Below the pieces are notes generated by a model. It did no database searches and was not told where the DNA came from. It saw only the letters and a program-made list of their open reading frames with translations. This document shows, piece after piece, positions 23,606 through 37,700 of a DNA stretch of 64,000 bases. The stretch lies in contig JAQFVV010012572.1 in assembly GCA_028023455.1 (NCBI GenBank), positions 2,420,001-2,484,000 of the forward strand. Direction: 5' to 3'. Made by a program: the position numbers and the translations under genes. The DNA is from Epiperipatus broadwayi. Taxonomy: Eukaryota; Onychophora; Udeonychophora; Euonychophora; Peripatidae. Numbering within the stretch: position 1 is the stretch's first letter; each line of letters begins with the position of its first letter.

Positions 23606-25394
23606 AAGTTATTATAAGGATTTAAATGTAAAGAGATGAGAAATTTGCAAAAATATTGCAAGTTTTTTTAAAAATAAAATTTATTGTTATTTTAATATTG
23701 ATTGGGCTAAATAATTGTTTTGCAATTTTGCTTTTGAAGTATATAGATTATGCTTAAATAGATATTGCTGTTTAATTATTATGAAATTGTGTAATGGGGA
23801 TTAAAATTGATATTGATCATTTAACACATTTAGTATGATTATAAATTATGAATTATTTGTAAGTAGTCTAAATAATGCCATGTCATGTTTATACAATTCT
23901 ACTTTGATTGTAAGGATAGGTAAATTTTATATAATGCATCTTATTGGCAAGGTCATTTTAAATTTTGCATGATAAATTTGAGAAAGAATGGAATAAGTAA
24001 ATTGGAAAAATAAAGTTAATAACGTAAAAATATTATAAAGAGTATTTGAAAAAATATTATTTATAGAGAAAATTATGAATAAAACAAATTATGAAAGATT
24101 TGCTAGGCTATAGAAGTATATGATCAGTGATGTACTTTGAGAAGTGAAGCTAAAAGATGGGCTTATGAAAGTTGGACATGTGCAATGAGTCATTTTTATA
24201 TAAATGATAGTTAAGAATACAAAAACATAAGCATAAATCATGACTGTATTATTTTACTTAAACTATTTTTTTAATTGAAAAAAAAAAGTATAATATTTTA
24301 TATTTTACACAATTAATATTGTTAAACAAGAACTAAGGCAACAGTAGAGAAGTATGGTATTTCTTTGACCAATGATTAATACAATTTTATATTACAATTT
24401 ATGTTTTTGTTTTTATAGATCTGTCAATATTTATCTGGTGGATTGCTGTTAGTTAGGTATCCAATTATCATTCACTAAGTTGATGACTAGATTAAGTTGG
24501 CAATGGGGAGACAAAGAAAAATTTTAAGCCTTAGATTGATCTATACCGTATTGTAAAACTCTTCAACAATTATAAGTAGATTTTATTTTTATGCATTTGG
24601 ACGTATTTGAAGCCTTTATATTTGTTTATTTTTTTTATCAGTCTTTTTCTGTTAAATGCATTCCAATCACTCTCTAAAATGAGTATTTATAACTATGGTA
24701 CATCTAAAACATTTATTAATAAAATGTACATCAAAGAAATAGCAGGAGACATATTTAAAAAAAAAAAAAATTAATAAGGCACATGCAATTATCCTGATAG
24801 GGGCATATTCTAACTAAAAATTTCTATTGATAAATATGGAATCATTTTGGATTCTGTAAATTTATATATATTATAATCATATATAAAACTATGCTTTGCA
24901 TATATAATAGTCTTAAGTAATGAATGAGTGTTTGATTTTTTAATTGTAGTTTTACATTTTGCCTCATAATTTTAATTTCAGTTTGAAAGCAGACAGTAAA
25001 GTGGGTAATTTTCTGTTAAAGATTCTTTTTTTTTAGATTTTTAAAAAATTTGACAATATTTTTTAAAATTTGCATCTTTATAAGCAAAATTATTTTTTTA
25101 TATCATTGTTAATCAAAGTTATAAAGTTTAATGCTTTGAAATAGGAAATACTTTTTTTTTTTTAAATTCAAAGGAATAGTTCATACTCTTTTATTTCATA
25201 TTTTAATTGTAAATATAGCATTTTCTTGTAAATTATGTTTTATATTGTAATTACTGTATATAAAAATCTTTTAAACTGATAATGTTCATGGAATTTTTCA
25301 AATCATTTGCACTTTGAAAGATTTTTACCTTGTGTGTTATGATTTACAATTATTCATTGGTATTTTAGGGTAAAATATTGAGACCTGATCTTTT
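23606..25394. other. Unannotated A+T-rich stretch
   Basis: No supported gene or transposon. A slightly richer patch at 24115-24200 has no motif I recognise. Confidence 0.5.
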
Positions 25395-25555
25395 ATGTTC
25401 TATTTATATGTTGGACTATTTCCATTATCTAATATGAATATTGAATGTCTTTAGAACATTTTAACTTTATTTTAATATTCCAAATACCTTCAATTGTTAG
25501 TAACAGCACACAGGTTATTATATACACCTCCTCTTCTTCAGGTGTTGCTGGCCTG
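25395..25555. repeat. Dispersed repeat R, copy 2
   Basis: Counterpart of 18990-19165 in the same orientation. It lies about 70 bp left of an RTE fragment. A 60-codon ORF here reflects the pyrimidine-rich strand and has no recognisable domain. Confidence 0.55.
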
Positions 25556-25627
25556 ATCAGTGACAGAGTACAAACATCTCTCCATACTATATTGAGTGGT
25601 GTGAAGTCCGTAGTGCTCTTCTGTTAA

Positions 25628-26765
25628 AACACATTTATTAAAAACCTTTTTTAAAAACATAGGCGTATTTCCTTTTAAATTATTTTTATCAAAAGCACTT
25701 CATCCAAGTTTAATTCTATGATTAATTTTATCAATTATGTTTCCATTTGTAGTAATAATCTGACAAGGTATTTGTAGTTGTTATTTTCTAACTCATCATA
25801 ATCAATCTTTATTTCCATATTTTGCGAAAATCCATTGAATGACTCTATTTAACACATAACCTTAATCTTACTTTCTTATTCTCATCTGATAATTCTTGCA
25901 ACATTTCCTGAAGCTTTAAAGCATTATTTGCAAGCACAATTACACAATTTACAAAATCTAGATGATTTAAATAATCTCCATTTACTTTTATTCCCTTAGC
26001 TGCCCATTTTAATATATAAAATGCTGTAAAAAAATTTTCAATGTTAATCTTCTTAGTATCATATATTCAAATTGTTGTTGTTGCATTTTTATACATGTTC
26101 TTCAGTATATGACAATATCCTGGATCTGTACCTTGATGACCTAAACCTTTAGTCACTGAAGAAATGCGTATAGAATCAAATGCCTTTTCATAGTTTACAA
26201 ATCTAAAGCATAATGATAACTCATATTCATTGGTCCTTTCTGTAACTTAGATATGATGCACTATACTAAAACCATTTTTAAATCCAGTTTGTTCTTTTGG
26301 TTGGTTAAAATCCAAAGTTCACTGTAGTCTAGTTGAAATTATCTTGGTAAAAAATTTGTATAGAAAACTAATAAAAGATTAACTGGTCTGTAATTTCTGA
26401 TTTTTTTTTTTTATCATCTTTTTTTTTGAATATTAATATATTAATACTGCATTCTTCTAATCATCTAGTATATCTTTATCATTTAGACATTTGGTTCATC
26501 TTTATCAATTAAACATTTGGTATATAACTACCAAGTTTTTTTTTCTATTTCTTTTACTTTTAAGGTATTGATTATAATTTCATTATTATTTGGAGCTTTT
26601 CCATTCTTCATAGATTTAATTCCATTTCTCACTTTTTATAATCTTGGGCAATTCATAAGAATTGTAGAAGATACTTTTCCTAGTTTTTTTTGTTGCTATA
26701 TAATTCTTGAAAGAACTCTTCTACCTATTTCATGATGCCATCACTCTTTTTAGTAATAGATCATC
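25628..26765 (-). mobile_element. RTE-family LINE, internal RT fragment (minus strand)
   Basis: The reverse complement follows the RTE copy at 20439 from about its position 22060 to 23225: the start of the RT domain, the FVDYEKAFDSI block (rc near 26165-26205), the F-A-D-D region (near 25925-25970, decayed) and the YKYLG..NGN block (near 25740-25775). It is truncated at both ends and full of frame breaks. Confidence 0.85.
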
Positions 26766-29700
26766 AAAGAAAAAATATTGTAGAATTTAACATGTTTCAA
26801 AACAGTGCTTTTAAATTCAAAATAAGCTATTAAAATATTTTAATTATATTACTAAATGTAATATTAAAAGTCAATTTAAATACTATGTTAAGGTAATTAA
26901 TATTAAAATTTGATATTATAAATTTTTAATGTCTGTGTTATAATTCTGTTTATAGGAATGTGATTCAATTAAAAATATATATTTAAAATTTTATACTTAT
27001 TGTAAGGCGACAATGCTTATAAAGTGAAGCGATATTCAAATAACAAAATAGAAGACTGTGCACAGACTATTCAAATCCTCACTTGGATTTTTAGTTCCCA
27101 TTTATGAGTCAAACAATTCAGGGCAATGTTTAAATTAAGTGTGCATTCCTGTTATATTGCAGTTAAAAAGCTTTTAAAGATCCAGATTATATATATAAAA
27201 TTTAGGAGATGGATTAGTGATATTTGTAGTTATAGGAGTAGAATTAAAGGTTCCTGAAATGAAGCTTAATCTATTAGTCTATGTTAATAGCAGTATTATA
27301 ATTTGATGCATTATTTAATAAATTAACAACTATTTCTGAATACATTTTTTTTTTTTTGCGATTAATATAATTATTTCAGCAGTAATCTTTGATCTTTATG
27401 TATTATTCAGTTTTCAAAACACAATTAATTCTTTTATAAAAATTATTGCTTTGGTTTACTTTGTCTGAATTATTTGCTTGTTTAAGAGATAAGTGATTAA
27501 AACGAACAGTATTGTAAATCAGCCTTTTGTCTTGTACAACTTGCGAAAAGGGGTTGGTTATTTCAATGAAGAATTCTGGGTAATTTAGTAAATTAATTTA
27601 ATTCTTTAAATCTATCACTTTTGTAAGTATGGTCACTAATATAAATTAAATTTACTAAATTGAGGAACAATTTTTTTCTTTACTATAAAAGCTAATTTCC
27701 TTATCTTTGCGTAGGATATCTAAAAATAAATAAAAAAAACATATTTGTTAAAATTTCCTGGATACTGTTAATATCTCAGAAAATGTAAATGACTTTTTTT
27801 TCACGGAGTGAATTTTAATTGTTTTCGACCTTAATTTTAATGTCTTTTTTAACGCTTTTTTATTTTACAAATCCGTTAGCATAACTTTTATGTAAATAGT
27901 GTTAAGGTCATTTTGACCCCATTTTTACTTCATTGATAACAATAAAATTAATAAATTTTCTGTGACATAATTTAAAGTAAACTTATATATAGTATACGTT
28001 TTTGCGCATTAAAATGTGCAATTCTTTTTCATATTTATTTGTGTAAATGTCAGCTTATGAATGAATAATTCATGGAATGAAAATTTAGTCACTTTCATGT
28101 TTTACATTAAATAATATGAGTATTTATTCTTTATTCGGACAATACATGTACTAGATCTTATTAATACCACGATCACTTTTTAAATTCATGCATATGCCTA
28201 TATTTCAATTTGGGGCAAGAAAAATCTAGGCCTCTTATGACTTTTAGTTTCTCACATTTTCTGCAAGTATTTTGCCTTTTTTTAAAATCTTACCATATTC
28301 AATGTTTTTTCTTCATATTGTAATGGAAATTCTCATTTTCGTCTCTATTCTCTTAATTCATCCAATATTATTTTCTCCTCTATGTGTCATTTATTTTTTA
28401 TAACCCCCCCCTTCTTTTTGAATCTATCGTCCTCAGAGGTGAGAATTCATTTTCTACTCTGGCTGTTTTTGCATTCTTTGGGTATCAATATACATTTGTT
28501 TTGGGTAGACCTTTTCTGGATCATTTCTAACCAAGCAGTTTTGTCTTCAGATAATGATTTATAGGCAGTGATTTGTAAACAAGTGTCTAGATTTTCTTAG
28601 GAGGATGAAACAAGAATGGAAAAATCCTTCCCTTTCCGCCCTAGCACGTAAAAAAATATGGTAGAGTTGTTGGGAGATCTCTGTCCTGCAGCGACATATT
28701 TAAAAGTGTTTTACATATCTAAGCTGTAGATTAGTCTTATGATGTCATATCAAAAGCATTTTTCCAGAATATTTAAGTTTGATTTTAATGAGCTGTTCAA
28801 AGGATTGTTCAATATTGTGAGGAGGAAATCTATCTACTTACTGATGTCTTCTTTTTCTATTGAACCTTCTGACTATTATATCATACTTTTTTGTTGAATT
28901 AGATTGTCCTGTGATTACAATAAAATTTAAATCCTGATTTGATCAAGTTTCTTCTGGCCTGTGTGATTTATCATAATGGAATGATAGACTAGAACTAAAG
29001 GTCAATTGAATAAAATAAAAAAGAAAAGTTGATTTGTTAATGAAATAGAATTGTGCTAAATGTGATAGCAGTACATGAATTTTTTATGGTTTCAGTGATA
29101 GTTCAATAGCACTGATACTTTTTCTACTTTTTGATTTTGTTTTGCCATATAATGTTTTTGTCTTGATGATTCGCATGAGTTTTTTAAAATAATTGACGAT
29201 TTATAAATGGATTTTTAAGATGATTTACAGAAAAAAGTCAAATGAGATTGAGAATCCTGGGCAACCAATCGTTTTATTGTTGAAGCCATTACTTCACTGA
29301 GATGTCTATTTTTACTGAAAGTGTATGTGAAATTTTGTAATATTGTTTTATATATACTTTACAATCCTAGCTTCATCCATCAAAACATTAAAAAATATAT
29401 TGATTTATTACATGCTAAAAAAATATATGTAAGTTTACTTTTTTAATAGAATAATTTTTATTTTATTCTCTCAACTGTTTGCCTCTCTCATATACCATAT
29501 TGCCTTTTTATGCATTTGAATGAAGATGCAGTTTTCATAATTTTGGATTACACATAATAATGATGATGTTACATATTTCATAAAGCTAACATATCTTTTA
29601 AAAAACAATAATAAAGCCAAGAAAATATCTTTATTATAAAAATAAAGAATTTAAACATTTTTAAAGTTATCAATTTATTTCTAGTTTTAAATGCCATGTA

Positions 29701-32430
29701 ATAGTTCTTAACAATGAGAACATTTTTATTTTATTTTAGCAAAGTCCTAGGGTTGCAACCATCTACTTAGTGGGGGGGGGGTTCTTAAAAATAAATATCA
29801 AATGATGTGATTTGTTTTCAAATGTTTATTTAATGAATTTTGATTTATTTTAATTTGGAAGTGCAAACATAAATTACTAGTCACATTTGGGCAATTTATA
29901 CACACATGTACATACATATATATTTACATCAATAAACATATATATATATGGCCAATTTCTTTTACATAGTACTAATAAACTAAATTTTATTTTTATAATA
30001 AAAAAAAAATAACTTTGTGGATAAATAAATTTAAAATAATTTATTGAGACAATTCAATTTAGTATAAAACTTATTGTAGATAAAAAATATAATTATTTGG
30101 TACTGTAATTATCTTGAATGTTACTATAATGTTTCTGTCAAATTGAGTTTTAAAATGATTGCATTTGAATATACAATGATTTCTTTGTTTGCCAAAAAAT
30201 AAAAAAAGACTTAAGACTTATCACTATTTTGACAACATTATTTTAAAGAAAAATGAATTATCTATAAGATGATGTATTATATACACATGAACATTGCATA
30301 TCATTTTTCCATTAATTTCATTTAGATTTTTAAATACAGATGTAACTATTTAAAAGCAATATGGAATAATTGAGTGAGCCATGACATTTAAGAAAATGAA
30401 TGCTTTTCCAGTTATGTTGCATAATCTATGCATAAAGTGAAAGATCGATTGATCCATCATTTGTCATAGCACTAGTATTATATAAAAACAGTAATCACAG
30501 GAACTAATTAAAATTTATTGATCATTCACTCTTAAAATTAGTACAATCATTGGATACAAAAATTTCATGCCAGCTATCTTCAGCTAATCTTTTCAGTCCA
30601 GCAACAATCCTAAACATCTTCAATTCACTATTGATCTGCATAAAAGAAACAGTTTATGTGTTAAGCATTTATTATTCATTTTCCTTTCCAAAATATCTTT
30701 CACTACTCCATTGTTTCCATAACATTCTATCCAATTTAGACTTCTTGTTCCACTGGCCTTGGCTTCACTGGAATTAAATTTCAGCATTTAATTTTATGTC
30801 TAGCCAAGCAGTTCTATCCTTTTCTTAGACTATATCTCAACTGCTTCCAATCTTTTATCATCATCAGATAATCTCAGTCATGACTTTTTTTATTGTTTCA
30901 CAAATATTTTCTTTCTAAACAAGTGTCATTCTCCATCCCAATTCTATATATTTCATATTTACAATGCATATTCTTAATTATACATAAGAACAGTTTATTT
31001 ATTATTCATTGAAATAGTGCATATTTAAAGTATAACTGAATTTAGTTAATTTTAAAATATTAGTTATTATATTTTCAAATGTTTCACATCTCTTATTTGC
31101 ATAGTGCATAAAATTTCATTGTCACAGAAATTATATATGTTAAAATTAGTGTTATTGTAATGTGATTAATTAAATAATTTTATTTGAACTTTTTTCATTA
31201 AAAAAAGGTAATTGTAATTTAAATTAGCATACATTTTGGACAAATTTCCACCTCAATTGATTTTTCAAAACCCATAATATAAATGTGGCTTTTAAAAGCT
31301 CACACACACTCGTAAAAAACTTACAGCTAAATAAGAAAAAGTTAAGGATAGAAGTCAGATTACCCCATGGAGTTAACTGCAGTATTTTTAGAAATCTTTC
31401 TAATTTTAAGAAGAAAAAATTCTAAATCAATTTGCTAATAAGCTAGAAGATTGTGTGTGTGTGTATGTATTGGGGGGGGGGGGGTTCTGAATATTTTTGA
31501 AAACATTTTCTGTATCATTGTGATTATTATTATATAATAAAAATATTTTAAATTTAAAAAAAAATCTATTCAGGAAAAGAACCACTGGAAACTATTTATA
31601 AATGATCAATGCAATAAAATGATAATTCAGGAAAAATATATGATGCTGCTTTAGGCCCAATACAGGCGAATAGATATAGGAACAATGGATGGAAATTTAT
31701 TTTATAATCACTATTAGATAAATGTAACTATTCTTCATTAATAACTTTAAATGAGTTTGATCTTTTTATATTATTTTTTTAAAAGTCTTTCTATCATTAT
31801 ACAACTACAGATTTTATTCATATTTTGGATCCTATGCATTATTCACCAATAATAGTAAACAGTCTATATCTACTTCCTTTTGCTATAAATATTATTTGCA
31901 AAGAATATTTGGGGACAATTTATTGTGAACATCACTTGTGATATGAGGATTTTCATGTGAGCCCTGTTTAGGAGTTCTCATTTAAATAAATATGTAATTT
32001 TTTAAGTTTAAATATAAATAATCTTTCCATTTACAAAAAAATATAAACTACTATCACTGATTTCCTTTTTTAATTAATGAAATGTTTTGGCCAAACCTTG
32101 TTAGCCATCTTTGGAATTGACTATTATTTAACAATTTATGAATCTATATAAAACTCAGCTTTCTGATTTTACCAAGTTTTCCTAGTAAACTTTAAATTAC
32201 TATTGTTGTTTTGTGAATATGTAACAAAAAAGGATAGTAATAAATATATGTAACTTGGAATAATGTAACATATAATATACCTTACACAAAAATTCTGTAA
32301 TAATTGATAGTAATTACTAAGAAGATGAATACTTTTTACCCATGATTTAAAACACAAAGGAAAATAGAATTTGCGTGTGAAACTGTAGTCAGATTCCTTG
32401 CGTTCTATTATGCTTGTTATATATATATTA
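26766..32430. other. Unannotated A+T-rich stretch with possible TE remnants
   Basis: No gene is supported. The minus strand at 28480-28560 and 30790-30850 has short related segments (a D-K/R-T-A-W-L-motif in each), which may be remnants of one unidentified element, but the match is too short to call. Mononucleotide runs occur at 28404-28411 (C), 29772-29781 (G) and 31472-31484 (G13 after a GT repeat). A GGTCATTTTGACC palindrome at 27907-27919 is preceded by TTAA; no partner end was found. Confidence 0.4.
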
Positions 32431-33345
32431 TAACGGTCTGGGTGATCATAGTCTCACCGTATCTTCGCTACAGGGCACCACCAGACTATTTGAACCTGGA
32501 AAATTTATATTGTAGGCAGATACACGCTGTTAAGATCTAATTTTTACATGTTTTATTCCGACCGTCAGTCCATGCCACTAGCTCAGTGAGACGCAGAGAT
32601 TTATAAAATATAAATTATTTAAAAATGTTTTCAATATTAAAAAAATAAAAGAAGCCATTTCCAGTAATAACACACACAAACATTTATTAAACATATATAA
32701 GATTTAGAATCATTTTAGTATCACTTTTACTTTAAAATTTAACTTACATTTTGACTTTTATTTTAGAATTTAATTTACGTTTTAATTTTAGAAGTTCGCA
32801 CAGATGAATTTAATATTTTATTAGAGTGTCGAGTATGAATTGACCACATAGATTGCATTTGAAAAGAAAATATTCTATCCCTGATTTAACCTTAGGCCAA
32901 AAGTTCACAGTCAAACCAATGTCAATCCATCTGATATATCGAGGCATTCAATGCAGCTTGAATACGACAGCACAATACCATACTATCAGGAATGCACATC
33001 TGAACAGCATGGTTATAGAGAAGACATTGTCTCTCATCCAGTACAGGAATGTTACATCTGTCTGGCGAGGAAAAAAAAAAAAAAACTCCATAGGAAGGGA
33101 TTGCGGTCCTTTTTACCGTCTTACTATCCCATTCCATAGGCTAAAGGGGTGATCCAAGGAGCAGGGAATACGTCTGCTTCCGATGGTCAGTACGAAATGG
33201 GACTTATTTTGCCCAAGTGCAGCGTATCATGTGATCCTGCACGTAGCGGATCTCATACTATATTTACTAATTACATCAATATATCCAATCTATTAACCCA
33301 ATATAACTATGAAACAAATAACCTAAGATTTACCCTCCCTTAATT
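32431..33345. other. Less A+T-rich island of unknown nature
   Basis: Compared with its surroundings, 32431-32600 and 32820-33280 are clearly richer in G+C and contain almost no homopolymers apart from one A-run near 33071. Short overlapping ORFs occur on both strands (32853-33152, 32922-33137, 33149-33343), but none has a domain I recognise. It lies 1.3-2.2 kb upstream of the first coding exon of the thymosin gene. It could be a promoter and 5' UTR exon region, or part of a retroelement LTR (the left edge TATAACGGTCTGGG resembles an LTR-like start). The sequence alone does not decide. Confidence 0.35.
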
Positions 33346-33639
33346 AAACTAATATAGCTTTACAAATCTATGCAGCCATTCATGCCGACTTAAATTTAAC
33401 ATTTATTAAGTTTGGTTTAATAGAAAAAAAAAAATCATACTTAAAAGAACGAAAAAATAAATTAATGGAAACGATTTTTTTTTAAAAAAATACATTCAAT
33501 AAAATAATGAATAAATAATTTAGTCAGATAGGAAATTCTACTTCTATTTAAATATTGAGAAGTTTAGAATTTAGAGTTCTTATTGTTTTCAACTTAGTGT
33601 TCGTTAGAGTTCATAAAGTTTTTACGGTTTTAAAGAGTT

Positions 33640-34000
33640 CATCTTTTACAGTTGCTTGCAATTTGGGATCCAGCATTAATTCCCCCAATGTCCTGTGGTC
33701 TGCAATATAGGAAAACGATTGGTCATTTCTCTTTCTTTTTTTTAGCAAAACTGAAGGGAATGAAGAGAGTGTCTTTCCAATTCCTTCTCCTTCAACCCTA
33801 GCACACCTCTGTGTTCACATCTCTGTCCTTTTTTTTTATTTCCAAACTTTTCCTTTTATATTAAACTTTCGGATCCAGTGGACATTACATCATGACGATG
33901 ATCCTTTCATCGAGGTCCGTTTCCTGAGGGATTTCTTTTATTGGCTATTAGTTTCTATTGTTTTTTCTCACCTATCTGACCTTTACTTATAAATTTTGTG
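33640..34000. promoter_or_regulatory. Possible promoter-proximal region of the thymosin gene
   Basis: A second richer patch contains a CCAAT-type reverse motif (GATTGGTCA near 33718) and pyrimidine-rich blocks. It ends about 630 bp before the first coding exon. The first coding exon opens with a splice acceptor, so at least one 5' UTR exon must lie upstream, and this region or 32.4-33.3 kb is a reasonable place for it. I cannot point to a transcription start or donor. This is inference from position only. Confidence 0.2.
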
Positions 34001-34613
34001 ATGCCCAAGGGCTAGTTTACTTTAACTAATTAAAATAATCATTTCTATTTTACAATAGCATTAATTAATTTATTGTACATTCTTTTTATCTTTAAATCTT
34101 TCAAGTTTTTTTCTTAATATTTAGTTTTAAAACTTTTTCTTTTTTTAATAAAGTTTTCTTTTAATAATTTTTAATCTGTGCGATTTTTCATATATAAAGT
34201 TTAGATGATTTTTAATTCTTAAAAATTTTTTTTATCTGTGAACTTTTATTTTTAATTTATTTATTAGAATGTAAAGGCATATGCCCTTTACAATATATAT
34301 ATATTATACATTTTGCTTGTTTTATGTGCTTTATTTATAACAAAAATGAAAAAGAAATGGACTAGTATGTTTAACTTGATCATTTGTGATTAATATTTTA
34401 ATTTGTGATTTATTAATTATACATGCATAGCATTAGCCATTGTTATGAAATTTTAGTTTTATGCTTCTCAAAAAGTTTCTGTTATTGTAGTTTTTTTTTT
34501 TCCTAAAATAAAATTTGGAATGTAATAATGAAATTCAATGTCAACATGTAATAGCTATATTAATTAAACTTTTGTTTTGCATGTTATATATATAAAATAT
34601 TGTATATTTGCAG

Positions 34614-34754
34614 TAACTTATCCTGTCACCATGAGTTCAGTAAAGGATCATCCTAAAGTACCTGCTGACTTGAAATGTGAGTTGTCTTCTTTGGATCCAT
34701 CAAAATTGAAGCACACGGAAACGCAGGAGAAGAATACTCTACCTTCCAAAGAAG
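34614..34754 (+). CDS. cib: Beta-thymosin gene, exon 1 (start codon at 34631; repeat 1)
   Basis: Encodes the N terminus and first beta-thymosin repeat of an actin-monomer-binding protein of the ciboulot / tetrathymosin type. A splice acceptor (TATATTTGCAG) precedes 34614, 17 bases of 5' UTR follow, and the ATG at 34631 sits in a good context (TCACCATGAG). The 41 codons read MSSVKDHPKVPADLKCEL, then the actin-binding core LKHTET and EKNTLPSKE. This layout (short acidic/basic head, KVP, LK, LKHTET, LP..E) matches family members. The donor AAG/GTGAGG at 34755 leaves one base of a codon (phase 1). A 63-codon ORF that starts at 34577 includes intron bases and is not the real start. The gene symbol is by similarity to Drosophila ciboulot. 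Confidence 0.92.
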
Positions 34755-37700
34755 GTGAGGGCTAAATTGCTTTGAAAATAGTTTGTCTTTATATATGTGT
34801 ATATCAAAGTGTAATATTGATATATGCTTGCTGATTTAAAAATCTTTGGCCATTAAAAAAAGTATTGGCATGTTGGGCAGGTGATTTCTGCTTTTTATAA
34901 CAGACCTGAATGATTTTCTCTTTGAATTTTCAAGCATGCTTTTGTCAGTAATGCTTGGAATGAGCTTTTGCAATAAAAATACTTAATCTTTATAAATGAT
35001 TAATAAATACGTTTAAAAAAATGAATTAAAAAATGATATATACATTTGACTTGTTTAAGTCATAAAACTGCATCTAATAATGGCAGTGTTTTTTTTTTTT
35101 GTCATTCATTATCTTCATCATTAATGTTTTTATAGGTTGGGAGGAATGGGAAATAGTATTCCTTTGTATGAAGACTTACGTTGTAATGAAAAAAAAAAAG
35201 CATTACATGACTATTTTAACTTTCAGTTAATTTGCACTACGATGTATCATTTTGAAATAGCATTTCCAACTTTGGTTCGGGACCATTTAAAATTTGTATT
35301 TTACACTAAAATTAGTTTTTGATTTCTGATTATATCTTGATTCACATTGTAATAAAAGTACAATGTTAAAGTTATTTGCCACTCGTGAACTGTCCACAAA
35401 TCAAATTTTAAAAGAATATTTAAAGAAAAGGAGTTTGATCCTTCAAATGAATTATCAGAATGAATTTATAATACTATATTTGCTTATTTATTCCTAATCC
35501 ATTTTGTAATTATTGCATTTTCAAATAAACTATTTTTGATTTGTTTTATTTATAATCATTAAAAATTGTCAGTTCTAAATTTTTTTATCATAGTAACAAG
35601 AGTCCATAATTAAAATAGTAAGATTTATTTACTGATTTAAAACCATTAAATATGAGAATCCATGTATAGCAATGGCAATTGAGAAATCGGGCTAGTTTCT
35701 GTGCCCTCATCAGTTTATCCAGTTGTCTCAAAAATTTTAGAACGGTAAATAAGAACATGGTTGCTATTGCCATCTAGTATCAATTCATTAATGAATTTAA
35801 AAAAATAATTTATTAGCACTACCATCTGATGTCTTTTATTACTAGAATAATGGTATAAAGTGGATTATTGGGCTATTTAATATGTGTTGATAGAAATGGT
35901 TGTTTGGATTCTGACTTTTTTTATGTTAGTACTCCTCCCATTTAAAAAAAAGTTGAAGATTGAAGTGAAATTTATAAAAAAAAATATTATTTTTGGAAAG
36001 GAAACAGTTATTGGATGTAAGAACTGTTTATTTACACAATATATTCACCTACATGTAATAATAATAATGAAATGATCATTTGTTCTAGAAGTCATATTAC
36101 AATCAAGCCCTAAAATGCACTGTATCCATGTATTGATGATGGTGAGTGAAGAAAATACTTAATTAATTGAACTCTAGAAAACATTTTTTATTTATCATAT
36201 TATCAGGTAGTTTGTCAGGTAGCATCAATTTAATTCAATTGGTCAAACAGCCATTCCCTCCGTATTTTCATTCAGAAAGTTTTAGTTTTTCAGTCATCCT
36301 TCAGAACAAAAGCACATTTTAAAGAGACCAAAAGTCAGCTCTCATGTCTTCAATTGAAAAATTCTAAGTGATGCAAATACAAGTTGTCAATAAGGATGAC
36401 TTTCATTAAAGTCTGATGAATCTAACAGAACATTTTGTTTAGTGAATTGTATGAAATTAAATTTAAGTATGGAAGAAGAGTATTTTAAGATAATTACTTT
36501 TTTGAATTTTAAATAAATATTCAAAATAATAATATAATTCATAACCCATAGTAGTGAATTCATTTTTAATGTGGTGAATAAAAACAAAAATGTAGTAATC
36601 ACATCATATTTTGATTTCTGTTAGAATGAAATATTCCTTTATTTGGGATGTCCATTATTTTTATATCAATTGTATATTTAATTAATGATGGCTTATATTT
36701 TATCTTTCAATCCAACTACAATATTTAAAATTGTAATTTTTTTAATTTTTTTTTTTTGAATTGTTGTATTGTAACCTTTTTGGTTCTTGTAATTACATTT
36801 GCCAAAATACGTAATGCGTATACATTTTTTTTAACAATTCGTGGTTGCTTAGTAATTAAATGATAAATTTAAATTAGGAGGAAAATAAAATAAAACATTC
36901 CAAGTATGAACACACCTAGAAATGTTTTTGAACAAATGATTATTTTTTTAAAAAGCTATAAAATTTTAGTTCATTTTATTGTTTCACATTGCTGATATAT
37001 TAATAACTTACAGCAGTTTCCACAATAAATTAACGTTTTTGTTTAGAACTAATTTTATTTAATTTTTTATTTATTTTACAAATTATTTTAATGGCATGTA
37101 GAAATATGTATAAACTGTTATTTATTTATAATATTTTTAAAATGAAAAATAAACCTTTTCTTAATGATTATTTTATGATTAAAAGTAAAAGTTTAACCTT
37201 CATGTATTTTTTTACATATTTATAACAGTATTAACAAAGTTATCACTTTTGAGTTATGTCCTATGTGTGAAAAGTCAGATTGATTTAAGGTCAACATGGG
37301 TATAACAATAATATTGACATCAACAAGGGTTTTGAGCATTCCATCCTCAGATTTTCAGTGATATAGATGGCTGCAGAATTGGAGGGTGGAGAAGATTGAA
37401 GCTTGTCCATTAAAGTTTGAAGATTTGCTATATCAATATAATAAACTGAGCACTGATTGTATTTATGTGTGGGAAATGGTGATCTGGACCAACTGATGAA
37501 TGCTAGTCCAGCATGAAATACGTATATTGGAGATTGTTTATTTTTTTACATTATGTGGTCATGTGTATCGATTATATAAGATGGAGTGGAACTTGAAAGA
37601 CCGAGTTAAAGTTCTTTCTAATTAATTTTACAATTATTTTTTAAAACAAAGAAAAAAGTTTAAAACTTTCTCATGGTTAGCAATTTATAATCCATAAATA

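Noticed and set aside
27900-27920. piggyBac-like end (TTAA followed by GGTCATTTTGACC)
   Set aside because: A single short palindrome with no inverted partner or second TTAA at a plausible distance.
32853-33343. Several ORFs of 62-99 codons in the richer island
   Set aside because: They overlap in different frames and strands, share no motif with known proteins, and show no consistent splice borders. Kept only as an unexplained island.
35137-35322. 61-codon ORF just after exon 1
   Set aside because: Starts near an AG but has no thymosin motif, contains a poly-Lys A-run and no donor giving phase 1; probably chance.
37240-37560. Candidate extra thymosin exon in intron 1
   Set aside because: Richer composition but no TET core, no EK..LP ending and no phase-1 splice borders; nature left open.
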